Shown here in pieces: positions 1-11,390 of a stretch of 64,000 nucleotides of DNA. The notes under the pieces are model-generated. The model was given only the letters and a program-made list of their open reading frames with translations, was not told where the DNA came from and ran no database searches. Origin of the DNA: an uncultured Rhodospirillales bacterium (GTDB lineage: Bacteria > Pseudomonadota > Alphaproteobacteria > Acetobacterales > Acetobacteraceae); the NCBI GenBank assembly GCA_903835235.1, contig CAILMF010000055.1, positions 186,001 through 250,000 of the forward strand. Reading direction: 5' to 3'. The position numbers were made by a program, and so were the translations under genes. Each line of letters opens with the position of its first letter. The stretch's first letter is position 1.

Positions 1-457
1 CGCCCGGGGTGCATTCCGGGTTCCACGGGTTGCGGGTGATGCCGGTCAGCGGGCTGTCGGTCACGCCCTTCCAGCCGAATTCCGGCGTGGCGGTCTTGCC
101 CAGCAGCACGGCGCCGGCTTCGCGCAGCCGGGCGACGCAGGGCGCGTCATCCTCCCACGGGCCGTCGGGGCTGGTGGTCAGTGACCCGCGCCGCGTCGGC
201 ATGCCCTTGGTCAGCAGCAGGTCCTTGATCCCCACCGGCACCCCGTCCAGCGCCGAGAGCGGCATGCCCGCGCGGTGCCGTGCCTCGCTGGCCCGGGCGG
301 CGGCCAGGGCCTGCTCGGTGGCCACATGGCAAAAGGCGTTCAGCGCCGCCCCGGCCTCGACCTGGTGCAGCACCGCCCGCGTCGCTTCCACCGGCGAAAG
401 CGCACCGGAGCGGAAGGCGGCGCCGAGTGCCACCGCGTCAAGCTGGGTCGGGTCCAT
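1..457 (-). CDS. Amidase signature family protein (N-terminal part)
   Basis: Reading leftwards from ATG at 457, the first 152 residues of an amidase-signature hydrolase are visible; the rest lies outside the window. Seen: DPTQLDAVALGAAFRSG start typical of GatA/amidase proteins, then GVPVGIKDLL, whose Lys is the first member of the family's Ser-cisSer-Lys triad, and a following block ending TATPEFGWKG. The Ser residues would lie beyond the edge. Family enzymes hydrolyse amide bonds in the cytoplasm; the substrate cannot be told from this part. The sequence upstream (458-713) contains no gene I can support. It could also be a GatA-like amidotransferase subunit, but no gatB/gatC is present. Confidence 0.85.
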   Translation of the reverse strand, partial: MDPTQLDAVALGAAFRSGALSPVEATRAVLHQVEAGAALNAFCHVATEQALAAARASEARHRAGMPLSALDGVPVGIKDLLLTKGMPTRRGSLTTSPDGPWEDDAPCVARLREAGAVLLGKTATPEFGWKGVTDSPLTGITRNPWNPECTPG

Positions 458-713
458 CGCGCTCTCCTGAGGCCGGCGTCACAGGCTTCCGACGAGGCTC
501 GCCAGCGGATCAACCTTGCTGGCCAAGGGTGGCTCAGCGCTGCGCAACGGGCAAGCGCGAAGGGGGCGGCTGAAGGTAGGGGGCGAGTTGCCCGTATTTG
601 CTCCCGTTGCCGAAAGCCGACCGCGACGCCGACGCAGAGGTTCATGCTCGGTAGCGCGGACGTGGCTGCGCATGATGTCGGCGAGCTCGAGGCGTTGCCC
701 GATCTCGCGCCGC

Positions 714-2399
714 TCAGTCCGGCTCCCGCGGCGCGGCCAGTTCCTCCGGCGTGGCCGCGAGCCGCATCGCCCGCAGCCAGGCGGAAACCGCGGGCGATGC
801 GGTGACGACGCAGAACGGGATCGCCAGCAGCAGCCCGCCGGCCAGGGGCAGCGCCCAGGCCAGGGCTGCTGGCGCCGCCAGCGCCAACGCCCCGAACACC
901 AAAAGGCCGAAGCCGGTATGCGGCCACAGCAACCGGGCGGCGTCGGCCCAGGAAACGCCCCGGTCGGCCCGGTTCTGCGGTGCCCAGCCGGCGCCCCGGC
1001 CACCGAACGGCAGCGCCAGCAGGAACATCGCCTTGTTGAACACGCTGACCGGTTCCAGCAACGTGGTGAAGCCAAGCTCGGCCAGCGCCCCGCACAGGAA
1101 GACCCGGCGCCCGCCATAGCGCGCGGCCAGCGCCGGCTTCAGCAGCACTTCGACATAGCCCGCCAGCTTGGCCGCGTGCAGCATGCTCCAGCTGGCCAGC
1201 ACCAGCGCCAGCATCCAGCCCCCGGGCACGGCCGCCGCATCGCCGCTCACCGCGTTCAGCACCCCGCACAACAGCACGCCGACCCAGAGCGGCGCGCCGA
1301 AGAACAACAGGATCGCCTGGACCAATTGCCAGCGCCCCATTGCGCTCTGCCCCGGCAGCCACAGCAGGTCCCAGTACTGCATGTTGCCCGCCGCCCAGCG
1401 CAGGTCGCGCGCCATGAACTCGGGCAGGGCGGGTGGATTGCCCTCCATGCTGCCTTCCTCGGCCGGCAGGCAGCACACCTTCCAGCCGGCGGCGTGCAGC
1501 CGCACCGCCTCCACCTGGTCGTGCGAGAGGATCGGCCGGCCGTCGCGCAGCGGCTCCAGCCGGCAGTGGCGGCGGAACGGCGCTATCCGCAGCACCGCGT
1601 TGTGGCCCCAGTACGGCCCCTGCGGCCCCTGCCACCAGGCCTGGCCGGTCGCCCAGCTGCGCATGCCCGCGCGCATGCCGAACTGGAACAGCCGCGGGAA
1701 GGCCGCCGTGGCCGGCCGCCCGACCACCAGATGCTGCAGGATGGCCAGGCGCGGGTCGGCCGCCATGCAGCCGACCAGGCGCAGCACCGCTGCCGCCGTC
1801 ATCTCGCTGTCGGCATCCAGGCACAGCATCAGCTCGGCCTCGTCGCCATGGCGGTCGAGGAAGTCCATCACGTTGCCGGCCTTGAAGCCGGTATTCTCAG
1901 CCCGTCGCCGGTAGCACACCGCAATGGCGCCGCGCCGCGCCGTGCGGAACGCCACGATCGCCGCCTCCTCCGCGGTGACGGCCTGGGGGTCGGCGGTATC
2001 GGAGAGGAGCCAGAGCACGAACCGCTCGCCGGCGCCGGCCGCCTCCAGCCCATCCAGCAACCGGCCGAGCGGCGGCAGCACCTGGCCCATCTCCTCGTTG
2101 CGGATGCACACGGCAATGGCGGTGCGCAGCGTCGGCACGCCCGGCCCGACCTGGCGCAGCGCCGGCAGGACAAAGGCCGGGGGGTCCTCGGCGCCGAGCA
2201 GGATCGCCAGCCCGACCACGGCATTGGCGGCGCTGAGCGCGGTCCAGGGCGCGGTGCCGGCGAAGCAGGCCAACAACAGCAGCTTGCACGCCGTCCAACC
2301 GCCCGGCGCCAGCACTTCCGTGGCCAGCCAGAGCAGCACGACGGTCAGCGACAGGGCCAGCAGGACGAAGCCGAGGCGGCGTTGGTGCAAGATGGACAC
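714..2399 (-). CDS. mdoH: Glucans biosynthesis glucosyltransferase H (OpgH/MdoH)
   Basis: 561-residue inner-membrane glycosyltransferase family 2 protein. Two N-terminal membrane segments (about residues 8-30 and 36-66) precede the cytoplasmic GT2 domain. Its landmarks are CIRNEEMGQ, the nucleotide-binding DADS motif, HNAVLR, a catalytic-acid region SHDQVEA, and RDLRWAAGNMQYW (the QxxRW-type motif). Several C-terminal membrane spans follow (from about residue 365). Family role: polymerises UDP-glucose into the backbone of osmoregulated periplasmic glucans and exports it. It is shorter than the E. coli enzyme (847 aa), lacking the long N-terminal extension, as in many alphaproteobacteria. No mdoG/opgG partner lies in the window. 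The ATG at 2399 is followed upstream by a palindromic repeat doublet. Confidence 0.85.
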   Translation of the reverse strand: MSILHQRRLGFVLLALSLTVVLLWLATEVLAPGGWTACKLLLLACFAGTAPWTALSAANAVVGLAILLGAEDPPAFVLPALRQVGPGVPTLRTAIAVCIRNEEMGQVLPPLGRLLDGLEAAGAGERFVLWLLSDTADPQAVTAEEAAIVAFRTARRGAIAVCYRRRAENTGFKAGNVMDFLDRHGDEAELMLCLDADSEMTAAAVLRLVGCMAADPRLAILQHLVVGRPATAAFPRLFQFGMRAGMRSWATGQAWWQGPQGPYWGHNAVLRIAPFRRHCRLEPLRDGRPILSHDQVEAVRLHAAGWKVCCLPAEEGSMEGNPPALPEFMARDLRWAAGNMQYWDLLWLPGQSAMGRWQLVQAILLFFGAPLWVGVLLCGVLNAVSGDAAAVPGGWMLALVLASWSMLHAAKLAGYVEVLLKPALAARYGGRRVFLCGALAELGFTTLLEPVSVFNKAMFLLALPFGGRGAGWAPQNRADRGVSWADAARLLWPHTGFGLLVFGALALAAPAALAWALPLAGGLLLAIPFCVVTASPAVSAWLRAMRLAATPEELAAPREPD

Positions 2400-2510
2400 G
2401 GCAATGAGTTCCCTGAAATTCTGGCGATGGTGCGCGGCTCACGCCGCCCGGACCCGCAGCCGATACCCAGGCACCGCCGGCGCCGCGCCGCAAGGCGGGT
2501 TGCGCGCGAT

Positions 2511-2615
2511 ATAGAGCACTATGCGCCCTGTCGGGTGCATTTCGTGCTCTATAACTTGTTGAAACTAGAGCAAGAAATCCGTTCTGATGATTCCATCAGA
2601 ACGGATATTGCTCTA
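2511..2615. repeat. Paired palindromic repeat (copy R1)
   Basis: Two palindromes 13 bases apart. The first has 9-bp arms atagagcac/gtgctctat (2511-2519 and 2544-2552). The second, 2566-2615, begins tagagcaa and ends ttgctcta, with inner arms atccgttctgatg/catcagaacggat. The 48-bp core of the second one recurs at 40774-40821 in inverse orientation with a single base difference. The site is intergenic, upstream of mdoH. Confidence 0.85.
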
Positions 2616-2843
2616 GCCCAGCCGGTCGAAGCGCTGCCCGCCGCAGGGCAGCGTCCGCGTCAACCCGGCGACCAGGATGGCGTCCGGCGGCGCGGCGGTG
2701 CAACGCAGGATGGTGGTCCGGCCGAACTGCCCCGCATCCGCCAGCCAGCGACACGCGACCTTCAGCACCGCCGAGATGTCACCGTGGCATGGCGGGGTCG
2801 GAAGCATCGCCAGCCCTAGGCCGGCCGGCAGCAAGGACCACAC
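2613..2843 (-). CDS. Hypothetical small exported protein
   Basis: 76-codon reading frame with GC-rich third positions and a possible signal peptide at its N-terminus (hydrophobic [12 protein letters not shown], then a Cys-containing stretch). The remaining 55 residues contain three Cys (VACRWL, LRCTAA, LPCGG). I recognise no family. It diverges from the hybrid kinase gene at 3135 and its end abuts the palindromic repeat at 2566-2615. No strong ribosome-binding site precedes the ATG. It could be a chance frame in GC-rich DNA. Confidence 0.35.
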   Translation of the reverse strand: MWSLLPAGLGLAMLPTPPCHGDISAVLKVACRWLADAGQFGRTTILRCTAAPPDAILVAGLTRTLPCGGQRFDRLG

Positions 2844-3134
2844 CGGAACAGCGGCTGCATCATGTCCGCGACGCTACGAAACCTTGCCCGGCTTGGGAAG
2901 TCACTCGCGCCGGGCCTTGGCATCCCGGCAACCCTCCCCGACACGCGGGCGCCTGGTGTCCGTCGGCGCAAGCCTTGGGGCGATTGCGGGGGTTGGCGAA
3001 CGGAGGCCCTGGCCCATCCAGCAACAAGGCTGCCGCCCAGGCACAGCCAATCTTAAGCTATCCATTGCAACACTTCCCGCCCCGGCGCCGTGGCCTCGCA
3101 GCCAGGCCATCGGCATGTGCAGGAAGACCAGAGC

Positions 3135-5426
<2,292 letters not shown>

Positions 5427-5427
5427 T

Positions 5428-5667
5428 GCGAGCCACGCCTTCGACCTGACAACCGCCCTGCGCCAGGTGCAGGCGCCCACGCTGGTGCTGGAATTGCTGA
5501 CCGAGCAGGAAGCGCATTTCGGCCGTCAGGCCGAGCGCATCTGCGCCCTGATGCCAAACGCCCGTCCCGCCTGGCTGCACAACGCGGATGGCGGCGTGGT
5601 GGAAACGCGCCCGCAGCAGGTGGTGGCGGCCATCCTGCCATTCCTCGGCAGCGCGGTGGCGGGATAG
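5428..5667 (+). pseudogene. 3' remnant of an alpha/beta-hydrolase gene
   Basis: The frame opens inside the end of the kinase gene and reads about 80 residues without a plausible start. It matches the C-terminal third of alpha/beta hydrolases: a strand APTLVLELL preceded by an LRQVQ linker, then a His in WLHNADG at the position of the catalytic His, then RPQQVVAAILPFLG, the usual final helix. Nucleophile and oxyanion regions are missing. Most likely the 3' end of a gene truncated by the rearrangement that placed the kinase gene here. Confidence 0.6.
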
Positions 5668-5683
5668 CCAGCCGCCCGCTGGA

Positions 5684-5775
5684 GTGTGATCGTCGCAGGC
5701 GGCATCGCCGGAGACGTGAATCGCACGACAAGACAAGGAGCCGGAGGCTGCCAGGCGCTGCCGTCGGCGCCTGGC
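5684..5775. repeat. Paired palindromic repeat (copy R2)
   Basis: First element about 5684-5728 with core gtgatcgtcgcaggcgg...gccggagacgtgaatcgcac. It shares aggcgg-atcgccgga and gtgaatc with the element at 28785. Second element 5750-5775 has exact 9-bp arms gccaggcgc/gcgcctggc. The remaining intergenic DNA to 6002 shows no gene or further signal that I can support. Confidence 0.6.
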
Positions 5776-6002
5776 GGGCTCTGGCGGAATGGCGCAGCGT
5801 GCCGGCCGGTTCATCGGCGGGCATGGCCGCAACCCGCGGCGGCGCGCACCAAAATGCCGCCACTGATCGCAGAACACGATCAATCGTTCGGCGAAACTCG
5901 CTTGTGGTTGCCGGGCATTGCGCGCTTCGCTCCACACCGGGTCGCGGTTCCGACGGCCGGGGACGGAAATGTCATGGCGGAAAGCCCAGCCTTGGCGGGC
6001 AG

Positions 6003-6899
6003 CTACGGTGCAGGCCGCAGCTTGCCGCGCAGCAAGCCCTGCATGGCCAATGCGGCCGGCGAGGGCCTGGCGCCGCGCAGCTGCACGATACCGACCTCCC
6101 GCAGCAACGGCGGGTCGGCGATCCGCAGCACCTTCAGCCTGGCCAGCTGCCGCCGCGGCAGCGCCAATTCCGGGATGATGGCAACCCCCAGCCCCTCGGC
6201 GGCCAGGGCCATGGCGGTGCCGGGCATCTGCACCTCGCAGCGCACCTGCAGCGTCACGCCGATGCTGGCCGCGGCTTCCTCCAGCATCTCCCGCAGGCTG
6301 TTGGTGCCTGACGTGATGATGACCGGCATGGCGCCGAGCGCCGCCAGCGGCATGCTGGTCGCGCCGCGTGGCACCAGGCGTGGCGGGGCGACGGCCAGGA
6401 TGGCTTCCTCCAGCAGCGGCGTGAAGGTCAGGCTGGGCGCACTGGCCGGGCGCGGGCCGATGCCGAAATCCAGCTCCTGCCGGCGCACCGCCTCCAGCAC
6501 CTCCGCCTGCAGCATGTCGTGGATGCGTAGCGCCACGCCGGGATGCGCCGCACTGAATTCCGCCAGCAAGGGCGGCAGCACGTATTCCCCGACATGCGGC
6601 GGGCAGCCCAGCGCCAGCTTGCCGCCCTGCATGCTGCTGGCGGCCCGCACCCGGCGCAGCCCGGCCTCCATTTCCGCCATGGCGCGGCGGGCATGCGGCA
6701 GCAGCGCCTCGCCTTCGCGCGTCAGGCTGACCTTGCGCGTGGTGCGGTGGAACAACGAGGCGCCGAGCTGGCCCTCCAGCTCCCGCAGTTGCAGCGACAG
6801 CGCGGATTGCGACCGGCGCGCCAGCTCCGCCGCGCGGCGAAAGCTGCCGTGCTCGGCCACCAGCAGGAAGGCGTTGAGCAGCTTGAGATTGACGGACAT
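6003..6899 (-). CDS. LysR-family transcriptional regulator
   Basis: 298 residues, normal for the family. The N-terminal helix-turn-helix starts LKLLNAFLLVAEHGSFRRA and continues with RRSQSALSLQLRELE and LFHRTTRKVSLT. The C-terminal part is a two-lobed substrate-binding domain. It starts only 15 bp from the divergently oriented CoA-ester lyase gene at 6915, so it is the obvious candidate regulator of that cluster. LysR proteins usually bind the shared intergenic region with a pathway intermediate as co-inducer; here that region is nearly absent, so operators must overlap coding sequence. Confidence 0.92.
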   Translation of the reverse strand: MSVNLKLLNAFLLVAEHGSFRRAAELARRSQSALSLQLRELEGQLGASLFHRTTRKVSLTREGEALLPHARRAMAEMEAGLRRVRAASSMQGGKLALGCPPHVGEYVLPPLLAEFSAAHPGVALRIHDMLQAEVLEAVRRQELDFGIGPRPASAPSLTFTPLLEEAILAVAPPRLVPRGATSMPLAALGAMPVIITSGTNSLREMLEEAAASIGVTLQVRCEVQMPGTAMALAAEGLGVAIIPELALPRRQLARLKVLRIADPPLLREVGIVQLRGARPSPAALAMQGLLRGKLRPAP

Positions 6900-6914
6900 G
6901 GCAAGGAGCGGATC

Positions 6915-7859
6915 GTGACAGCACAGGCCACGACAGTCGAGGCGGATCGTCGCGCCGCGCCGCAGCGCAGCGAGCTTTCGGTGCCGGCCAGCTCCGAGCG
7001 CTTCTTCGCCAAGGCGGCGGCCAGCCCGGCGGATGCCGTGGTGCTGGACCTGGAGGATGGCGTGGCCGAGGACCGCAAGGACGCGGCGCGCCTGGCCGCC
7101 ATCGGCGCGCTGAACGGCGTGGACTGGGGCCGCAAGATCGTCTCCATCCGGGTCAACGGCATCGGCACGCCCTGGTGCCACCGCGACATCGTGGAGGTCG
7201 CCGGCGCCTGCCCGCGGCTGGACCGCATCGTGCTGCCCAAATCGGGCGAAGCCTTCGACATCCGCTTCGTCGCGGCCCTGCTGGATGGCATCGAGGCAGC
7301 GCGCGGCGGCGGCCGGCACATCGGCATCGCCGCCCTGGTGGAAACGCCGAAGGGCGTCGGCCGGGTGGAGGAGATCGCCGCCGCGCATCCGCGGCTGGAG
7401 GCCGTGATCTTCGGCCTGGGCGACTACATGGCGGAGATGCGCACGCCGGACAGCGTGGTCGGCCTGCCCAACCCGGACTACGCCATGCCGGCCGAGCCGG
7501 TGCCGCACGGCAACGACCAATGGCACTACGCGCTGGCGCGCATCGCCAATGCCTGCCGCGCCGCCGGCGTGCGGCCGATCGACGCGGTCTACGCCGATTT
7601 CCGCGACATGGCGGGGCTGCGCGCCTCCGCCACGCGGTCTCGTGCGCTGGGCTACGAGGGCAAGTGGGCCATCCACCCCGACCAGGTGGCGCCGATCAAC
7701 GATGTGTTCTCCCCCAGCCCGGCCCGGGTGGCCTGGGCGCGCCAGGTGCTGGCGCTGCTGGCCGGCCAGGGCGCCGTCGCCCAGGGCGGGGTGATGGTGG
7801 ACGCGGTGCATGCGCGCATGGCGCAGGAAATCCTCAGACAGGCAGGTGCAAGCGAATGA
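6915..7859 (+). CDS. HpcH/HpaI aldolase / citrate lyase beta-like CoA-ester lyase
   Basis: 314 residues from GTG 6915, chosen because AAGGAG sits 7 bases upstream and because an earlier start would run through the LysR gene. Family landmarks: LSVPASSERFFAKA, the acidic VVLDLEDGVAEDRK (metal/substrate Asp-Glu), SIRVNGIGTPW (Arg for CoA-ester carboxylate), IAALVETPKG (metal Glu), FGLGDYMAE, and KWAIHPDQV near the C-terminus. Members cleave or condense malyl-, beta-methylmalyl- or citramalyl-CoA-like thioesters. Its stop overlaps the CoA-transferase start (ATGA), giving a coherent pair: activation of an acid to CoA ester, then C-C cleavage. The exact substrate is unknown. Confidence 0.88.
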   Translation: MTAQATTVEADRRAAPQRSELSVPASSERFFAKAAASPADAVVLDLEDGVAEDRKDAARLAAIGALNGVDWGRKIVSIRVNGIGTPWCHRDIVEVAGACPRLDRIVLPKSGEAFDIRFVAALLDGIEAARGGGRHIGIAALVETPKGVGRVEEIAAAHPRLEAVIFGLGDYMAEMRTPDSVVGLPNPDYAMPAEPVPHGNDQWHYALARIANACRAAGVRPIDAVYADFRDMAGLRASATRSRALGYEGKWAIHPDQVAPINDVFSPSPARVAWARQVLALLAGQGAVAQGGVMVDAVHARMAQEILRQAGASE

Positions 7860-9058
7860 GCAAGCCGCAACCCATGGCGGGCGTGAAGGTGCTGGACGTG
7901 GCGACCTTCCTCGCCGCACCCTTCGCCGGCACCATCCTGGCGGATTTCGGCGCCACGGTGCTGAAGATCGAGCATCCGAAGCTCGGCGACCCCATGCGCG
8001 CCTTCGGCACCCAGACCGAATGCGGCGACACGCTGGCCTGGCTCAGCGAGGCGCGCAACAAGCAGTGCATGACGCTGGACCTGCGCCACAGCGAGGGCGC
8101 CGAAGTGTTCCGCCGCCTGATCGCGCAGAGCGACGTGCTGCTGGAGAATTTCCGCCCGGGCACGCTGGAGAAATGGGGCCTGGCGCCGGACAAGCTGCGC
8201 GAGATCAATCCGCGCCTGGTGGTGCTGCGGGTCAGCGCCTATGGCCAGACCGGGCCGAAGCGCGGGCTGCCCGGCTTCGCCCGCGTGGCGCATGGCTTCG
8301 GTGGGCTGTCCTACCTGGCCGGCGAGGCCGATGGACCGCCGGTGGTGCCGGGCAGCACCTCGCTGGCGGACTACCTCTCGGGCATCTGGGGCGCCGTCGG
8401 CGTGCTGATGGCGCTGCGTGTGGCCGAGCGCACCGGTCAGGGCCAGGACGTGGATATCGGCCTGTACGAAAGCATTTTTCGTTTGTTGGACGAGACAGCG
8501 CCAGCCTATGCGCGCAACGGCACCATCCGCGAGCGCATGGGGGCGGATGTGCCGACCGTGGTGCCGCATGGCCATTGGCAGACCAAAGAAGGTCGCTGGG
8601 TCGCCATCGCCTGCACCAGCGACAAGATCTTTGCGAGATTGGCGGAAGCCATGGGCAAGCCGGAGCTGACGGCGCAGGACCGCTTTGCCACCACGGCGCA
8701 GCGCATCGCCGGGCGCGCCGAGGTGAACGGGCTGGTGGCCGCCTGGGCCGGCAGCATGACCATGGCGGAACTGGGCGCCGCCTGCGACGCCGGGGAAGTG
8801 CCCTGGGGGCCGATCAACAGCATCGCCGACATCTTCGCCGACGAGCATATCGCGGCGCGCGGCAACCTGATCAAGCTGATGGACGAGCGCGCAGGCGAGC
8901 TGGTGCTGCCGGCGCCGGTCCCGCGGCTGACCGAAACGCCGGCGACGCTGCGCCATGCCGGCCGCGCCCGCGGCGCCGACACCGACGCGGTGCTGGGCGA
9001 ATGGCTGGGCATGGCGCTGACCGAGATCAACGAACTGCGCCGAAACGGCGCGCTGTAG
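7856..9058 (+). CDS. Class III (CaiB/BaiF) CoA-transferase
   Basis: 400 residues. Landmarks: GVKVLDVATFLAAPFAG, ADFGATVLKIEHP, LLENFRPGTLEKWGL, RVSAYGQTGP, and the catalytic Asp near residue 172 in TSLADYLSGIWGA, whose carboxylate forms the acyl-anhydride intermediate. Family members move CoA between carboxylic acids, often with succinyl-CoA as donor. The ATG overlaps the lyase stop codon, so translation is probably coupled. The donor and acceptor acids are not evident from sequence. Confidence 0.92.
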   Translation: MSKPQPMAGVKVLDVATFLAAPFAGTILADFGATVLKIEHPKLGDPMRAFGTQTECGDTLAWLSEARNKQCMTLDLRHSEGAEVFRRLIAQSDVLLENFRPGTLEKWGLAPDKLREINPRLVVLRVSAYGQTGPKRGLPGFARVAHGFGGLSYLAGEADGPPVVPGSTSLADYLSGIWGAVGVLMALRVAERTGQGQDVDIGLYESIFRLLDETAPAYARNGTIRERMGADVPTVVPHGHWQTKEGRWVAIACTSDKIFARLAEAMGKPELTAQDRFATTAQRIAGRAEVNGLVAAWAGSMTMAELGAACDAGEVPWGPINSIADIFADEHIAARGNLIKLMDERAGELVLPAPVPRLTETPATLRHAGRARGADTDAVLGEWLGMALTEINELRRNGAL

Positions 9059-9070
9059 GGAGTGGGCGTC

Positions 9071-10423
9071 ATGCGGCAGATAAAAATGGTGGGCTTTCTG
9101 CAGGCGCAGAACTGCTCCATCGCGCCGGGGTCGTGGCGGCATCCCGCGGCGGCGACCGACTTCCTCGGCCCGGACTACTTCACCCGCACCGCGCGCGTGC
9201 TGGAGGAAGGCAAGTTCCACCTGGCCTTCTTCGACGACCGCCTGGCCATGCCGGACATCTACCAGCGCGACCATCGCGCCGCGGTGGAGAACGGCATCCG
9301 CGTGGTGAAGATGGACCCGGCGACGATCCTGGCGGTGATGTTGGGCGTCACCTCCCGCCTCGGCCTGGGCGGCACCTATTCGACGACCTATCACGAGCCG
9401 TTCCATGTCGCGCGGCTGTTCGGCACGCTGGACCTGATGTCCCGCGGGCGCGCCGCGTGGAATGTGGTGACCTCGCTGAACGACAGCGAGGCCGCGAATT
9501 TCGGCCGCACCGAGCACCTGGAGCACGACCTTCGCTACGACCGCGCCGACGAGTTCATGGAAGCCGTGCTGGGCCATTGGGACAGCTGGGACGACGACGC
9601 CATCATCATGGACAAGGCGACGGGTCGCTTCGCCGATGGCGACAAGGTCCGCGCGCTGAAATACGAGGGCAAGTTCTTCCGCACCCACGGCCCGCTGCCG
9701 GTGCCGCGCAGTGCGCAGGGCCACCCGGTGCTGATCCAGGCCGGGCAGAGCGGCCGTGGCCGCCGCTTCGCCGGCCGCTGGGGCGAACTGATATTTGTGG
9801 TCTACCCCAACCTGGCCGCGGGCCAGAAGCAGTACGCGGAACTGAAGGCGGCGGTGACGGCGGCCGGGCGCGACCCGGACCAGGTGACGGTGGCGCCGGC
9901 CTGCTACGTCAACGTCGCGGAGACCGAGGCGCTGGCTGAAGAAAAGCGCGCCTATACCCAGGCGCTGGCCAACCCGACGGATGGCCTGGTGCTGCTGAGC
10001 GAGGCGCTGAACTTCGACTTCGGCAGCAAGGACATGGACGCGCCTTTCACCGATGCCGAATTGGAAAACCTCTCCTGGGGTGGCTTCAAGGATCGCATCG
10101 TGCAGCTGAGCGGGAAGGCCAATCCGACGGTGCGCGACTTCGTCACCTTCTCCGGCCGCGGCACCACCAAGGAGTTCCCCAACTTCACCGGCACGCCGAA
10201 GCAGGTGGTGGACCAGATGCAGGTCTGGTTCGACGGCCGCGCCTGCGACGGCTTCGTGCTCGTCGCCTCGCAGAACCCCGGATCGTTCGAGGACTTCACC
10301 CGCCTGGTGGTGCCGGAAATGCAGCGCCGCGGCCTGTACCACAAGGACTATGCCGGCAGCACGCTGCGCGAGAATCTCGGGCTGGCACGGCCCCCCATCG
10401 GTGAGTGGAAGAAGGCACGCTGA
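9071..10423 (+). CDS. LLM-class flavin-dependent monooxygenase (NtaA/SnaA/DszA group)
   Basis: 450 residues from ATG 9071 with GGGAG 8 bases upstream (a GTG at 9062 is possible). Seen: QIKMVGFLQAQNCSIAPGSW, FFDDRLAMPDIY, TYSTTYHEPFHVAR, RAAWNVVTSLNDSEAANFG and VLIQAGQSGRGR, all characteristic of bacterial luciferase-like monooxygenases of the NTA / alkanesulfonate / dibenzothiophene-sulfone type. They use reduced FMN supplied by a separate reductase, which is not in this cluster. It begins 12 bp after the CoA-transferase and is presumably co-transcribed. The role is oxidation of an unknown organic substrate before CoA-dependent breakdown. Confidence 0.9.
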   Translation: MRQIKMVGFLQAQNCSIAPGSWRHPAAATDFLGPDYFTRTARVLEEGKFHLAFFDDRLAMPDIYQRDHRAAVENGIRVVKMDPATILAVMLGVTSRLGLGGTYSTTYHEPFHVARLFGTLDLMSRGRAAWNVVTSLNDSEAANFGRTEHLEHDLRYDRADEFMEAVLGHWDSWDDDAIIMDKATGRFADGDKVRALKYEGKFFRTHGPLPVPRSAQGHPVLIQAGQSGRGRRFAGRWGELIFVVYPNLAAGQKQYAELKAAVTAAGRDPDQVTVAPACYVNVAETEALAEEKRAYTQALANPTDGLVLLSEALNFDFGSKDMDAPFTDAELENLSWGGFKDRIVQLSGKANPTVRDFVTFSGRGTTKEFPNFTGTPKQVVDQMQVWFDGRACDGFVLVASQNPGSFEDFTRLVVPEMQRRGLYHKDYAGSTLRENLGLARPPIGEWKKAR

Positions 10424-10424
10424 G

Positions 10425-11390
10425 ATGACCCGCATCAATCGCCGTACGCTTGCCGCCCTGCCGCTGGCGCTGTTCGCGCCCGCGCTGCGCGCGCAGTCAG
10501 CCTGGCCCAGCCGGCCCGTCAAGATCGTTGTCGCCTACGCGCCGGGTGGTGGCACCGACATCACCAGCCGCGCCTTCGCCGAACAATTCTCGCTGCGCTT
10601 CGGCCAGAACTTCGTGGTGGAGAACCGGCCCGGCGCCAATGGCGTGGTCGGCACCGAGGGTGTCTCCCGCGCGCCGGCGGATGGCTACACGCTGCTGGCG
10701 GTGACCAGCACGCATGTGATGAACCGCCAGATGGTGCATCCCTTGCCGTTCGACCCCGCGACCGACTTCACCGCGCTGGGCCTGATGGCGCGCTACCCGC
10801 TGGTGTTGATGGCGAATGTCGAAGCGCCCTTCAGCACGGTGCAGCAGGTGGTCGCTTATGCCCGTGCGCATCCCGGCGAATTGGCGCATGCCACGTCAGA
10901 CGCGCAGTCCTCCTACACCGCCAATCGCTTCGCGCGCGCCGCGGGGTTGCAGATGACGGAGGTGCCCTATCGCGGCAGCGGCGCCTATCTCGGCGACCTC
11001 ACCGGCGGACACTTGAAGCTCGCCTGGGGCAGCCCGGCCACGGCGATGGGGCTGATCCCCGGCGGGCGCGTGCGCGTCATCGCCGTCAGCTCGCCGCAGC
11101 GTTCCAGCACCCTGCCGGAGGTGCCGACGCTGCGCGAGGCCGGCGTGCCGGAGGTGGAGTTCGACGGCTGGTTCGGGCTGTACGCGCCAGCCAACCTGCC
11201 GCGCGACATCACGCAGAAGCTTAACCTGGCGATCCGCGAGATCAGCGCCCTGCCGGTGATGCAGGCCCGCCTGCGCAGCCTGGCGATCGACCCGGCACCG
11301 CTGGACCTGGAGGAACTGGCGGCGACGCTGAAGCGCGAGGAGGAAGTCTGGGCCGCTGCCGCCCGCGCCGGCCTGTTGCCCAAGCCATGA
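10425..11390 (+). CDS. Bug-family tripartite tricarboxylate transporter substrate-binding protein
   Basis: 321 residues with an N-terminal export signal (RINRRTLAALPLALFAPALRAQ; the twin Arg suggests a Tat or Tat-like signal). The mature receptor begins WPSRPVKIVVAYAPGGGTD, a hallmark of Bug proteins, followed by VVENRPGANG and the family C-terminal EVPTLREAGVPEVEF. It binds a small carboxylate in the periplasm. No TctA/TctB membrane partners are in the window, as is common for orphan Bug proteins. It starts 1 base after the monooxygenase stop and its own stop overlaps the next gene. Confidence 0.93.
   Translation: MTRINRRTLAALPLALFAPALRAQSAWPSRPVKIVVAYAPGGGTDITSRAFAEQFSLRFGQNFVVENRPGANGVVGTEGVSRAPADGYTLLAVTSTHVMNRQMVHPLPFDPATDFTALGLMARYPLVLMANVEAPFSTVQQVVAYARAHPGELAHATSDAQSSYTANRFARAAGLQMTEVPYRGSGAYLGDLTGGHLKLAWGSPATAMGLIPGGRVRVIAVSSPQRSSTLPEVPTLREAGVPEVEFDGWFGLYAPANLPRDITQKLNLAIREISALPVMQARLRSLAIDPAPLDLEELAATLKREEEVWAAAARAGLLPKP

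Noticed and set aside
458-713. Possible gene between the amidase and mdoH
   Set aside because: No frame has a plausible start, length or family resemblance; treated as non-coding.
5776-6002. Transposase-like remnant in the gap before the LysR gene
   Set aside because: A minus-strand stretch (AERLIVFCDQWRHFGARR) looked suggestive, but I could not match it to any family.
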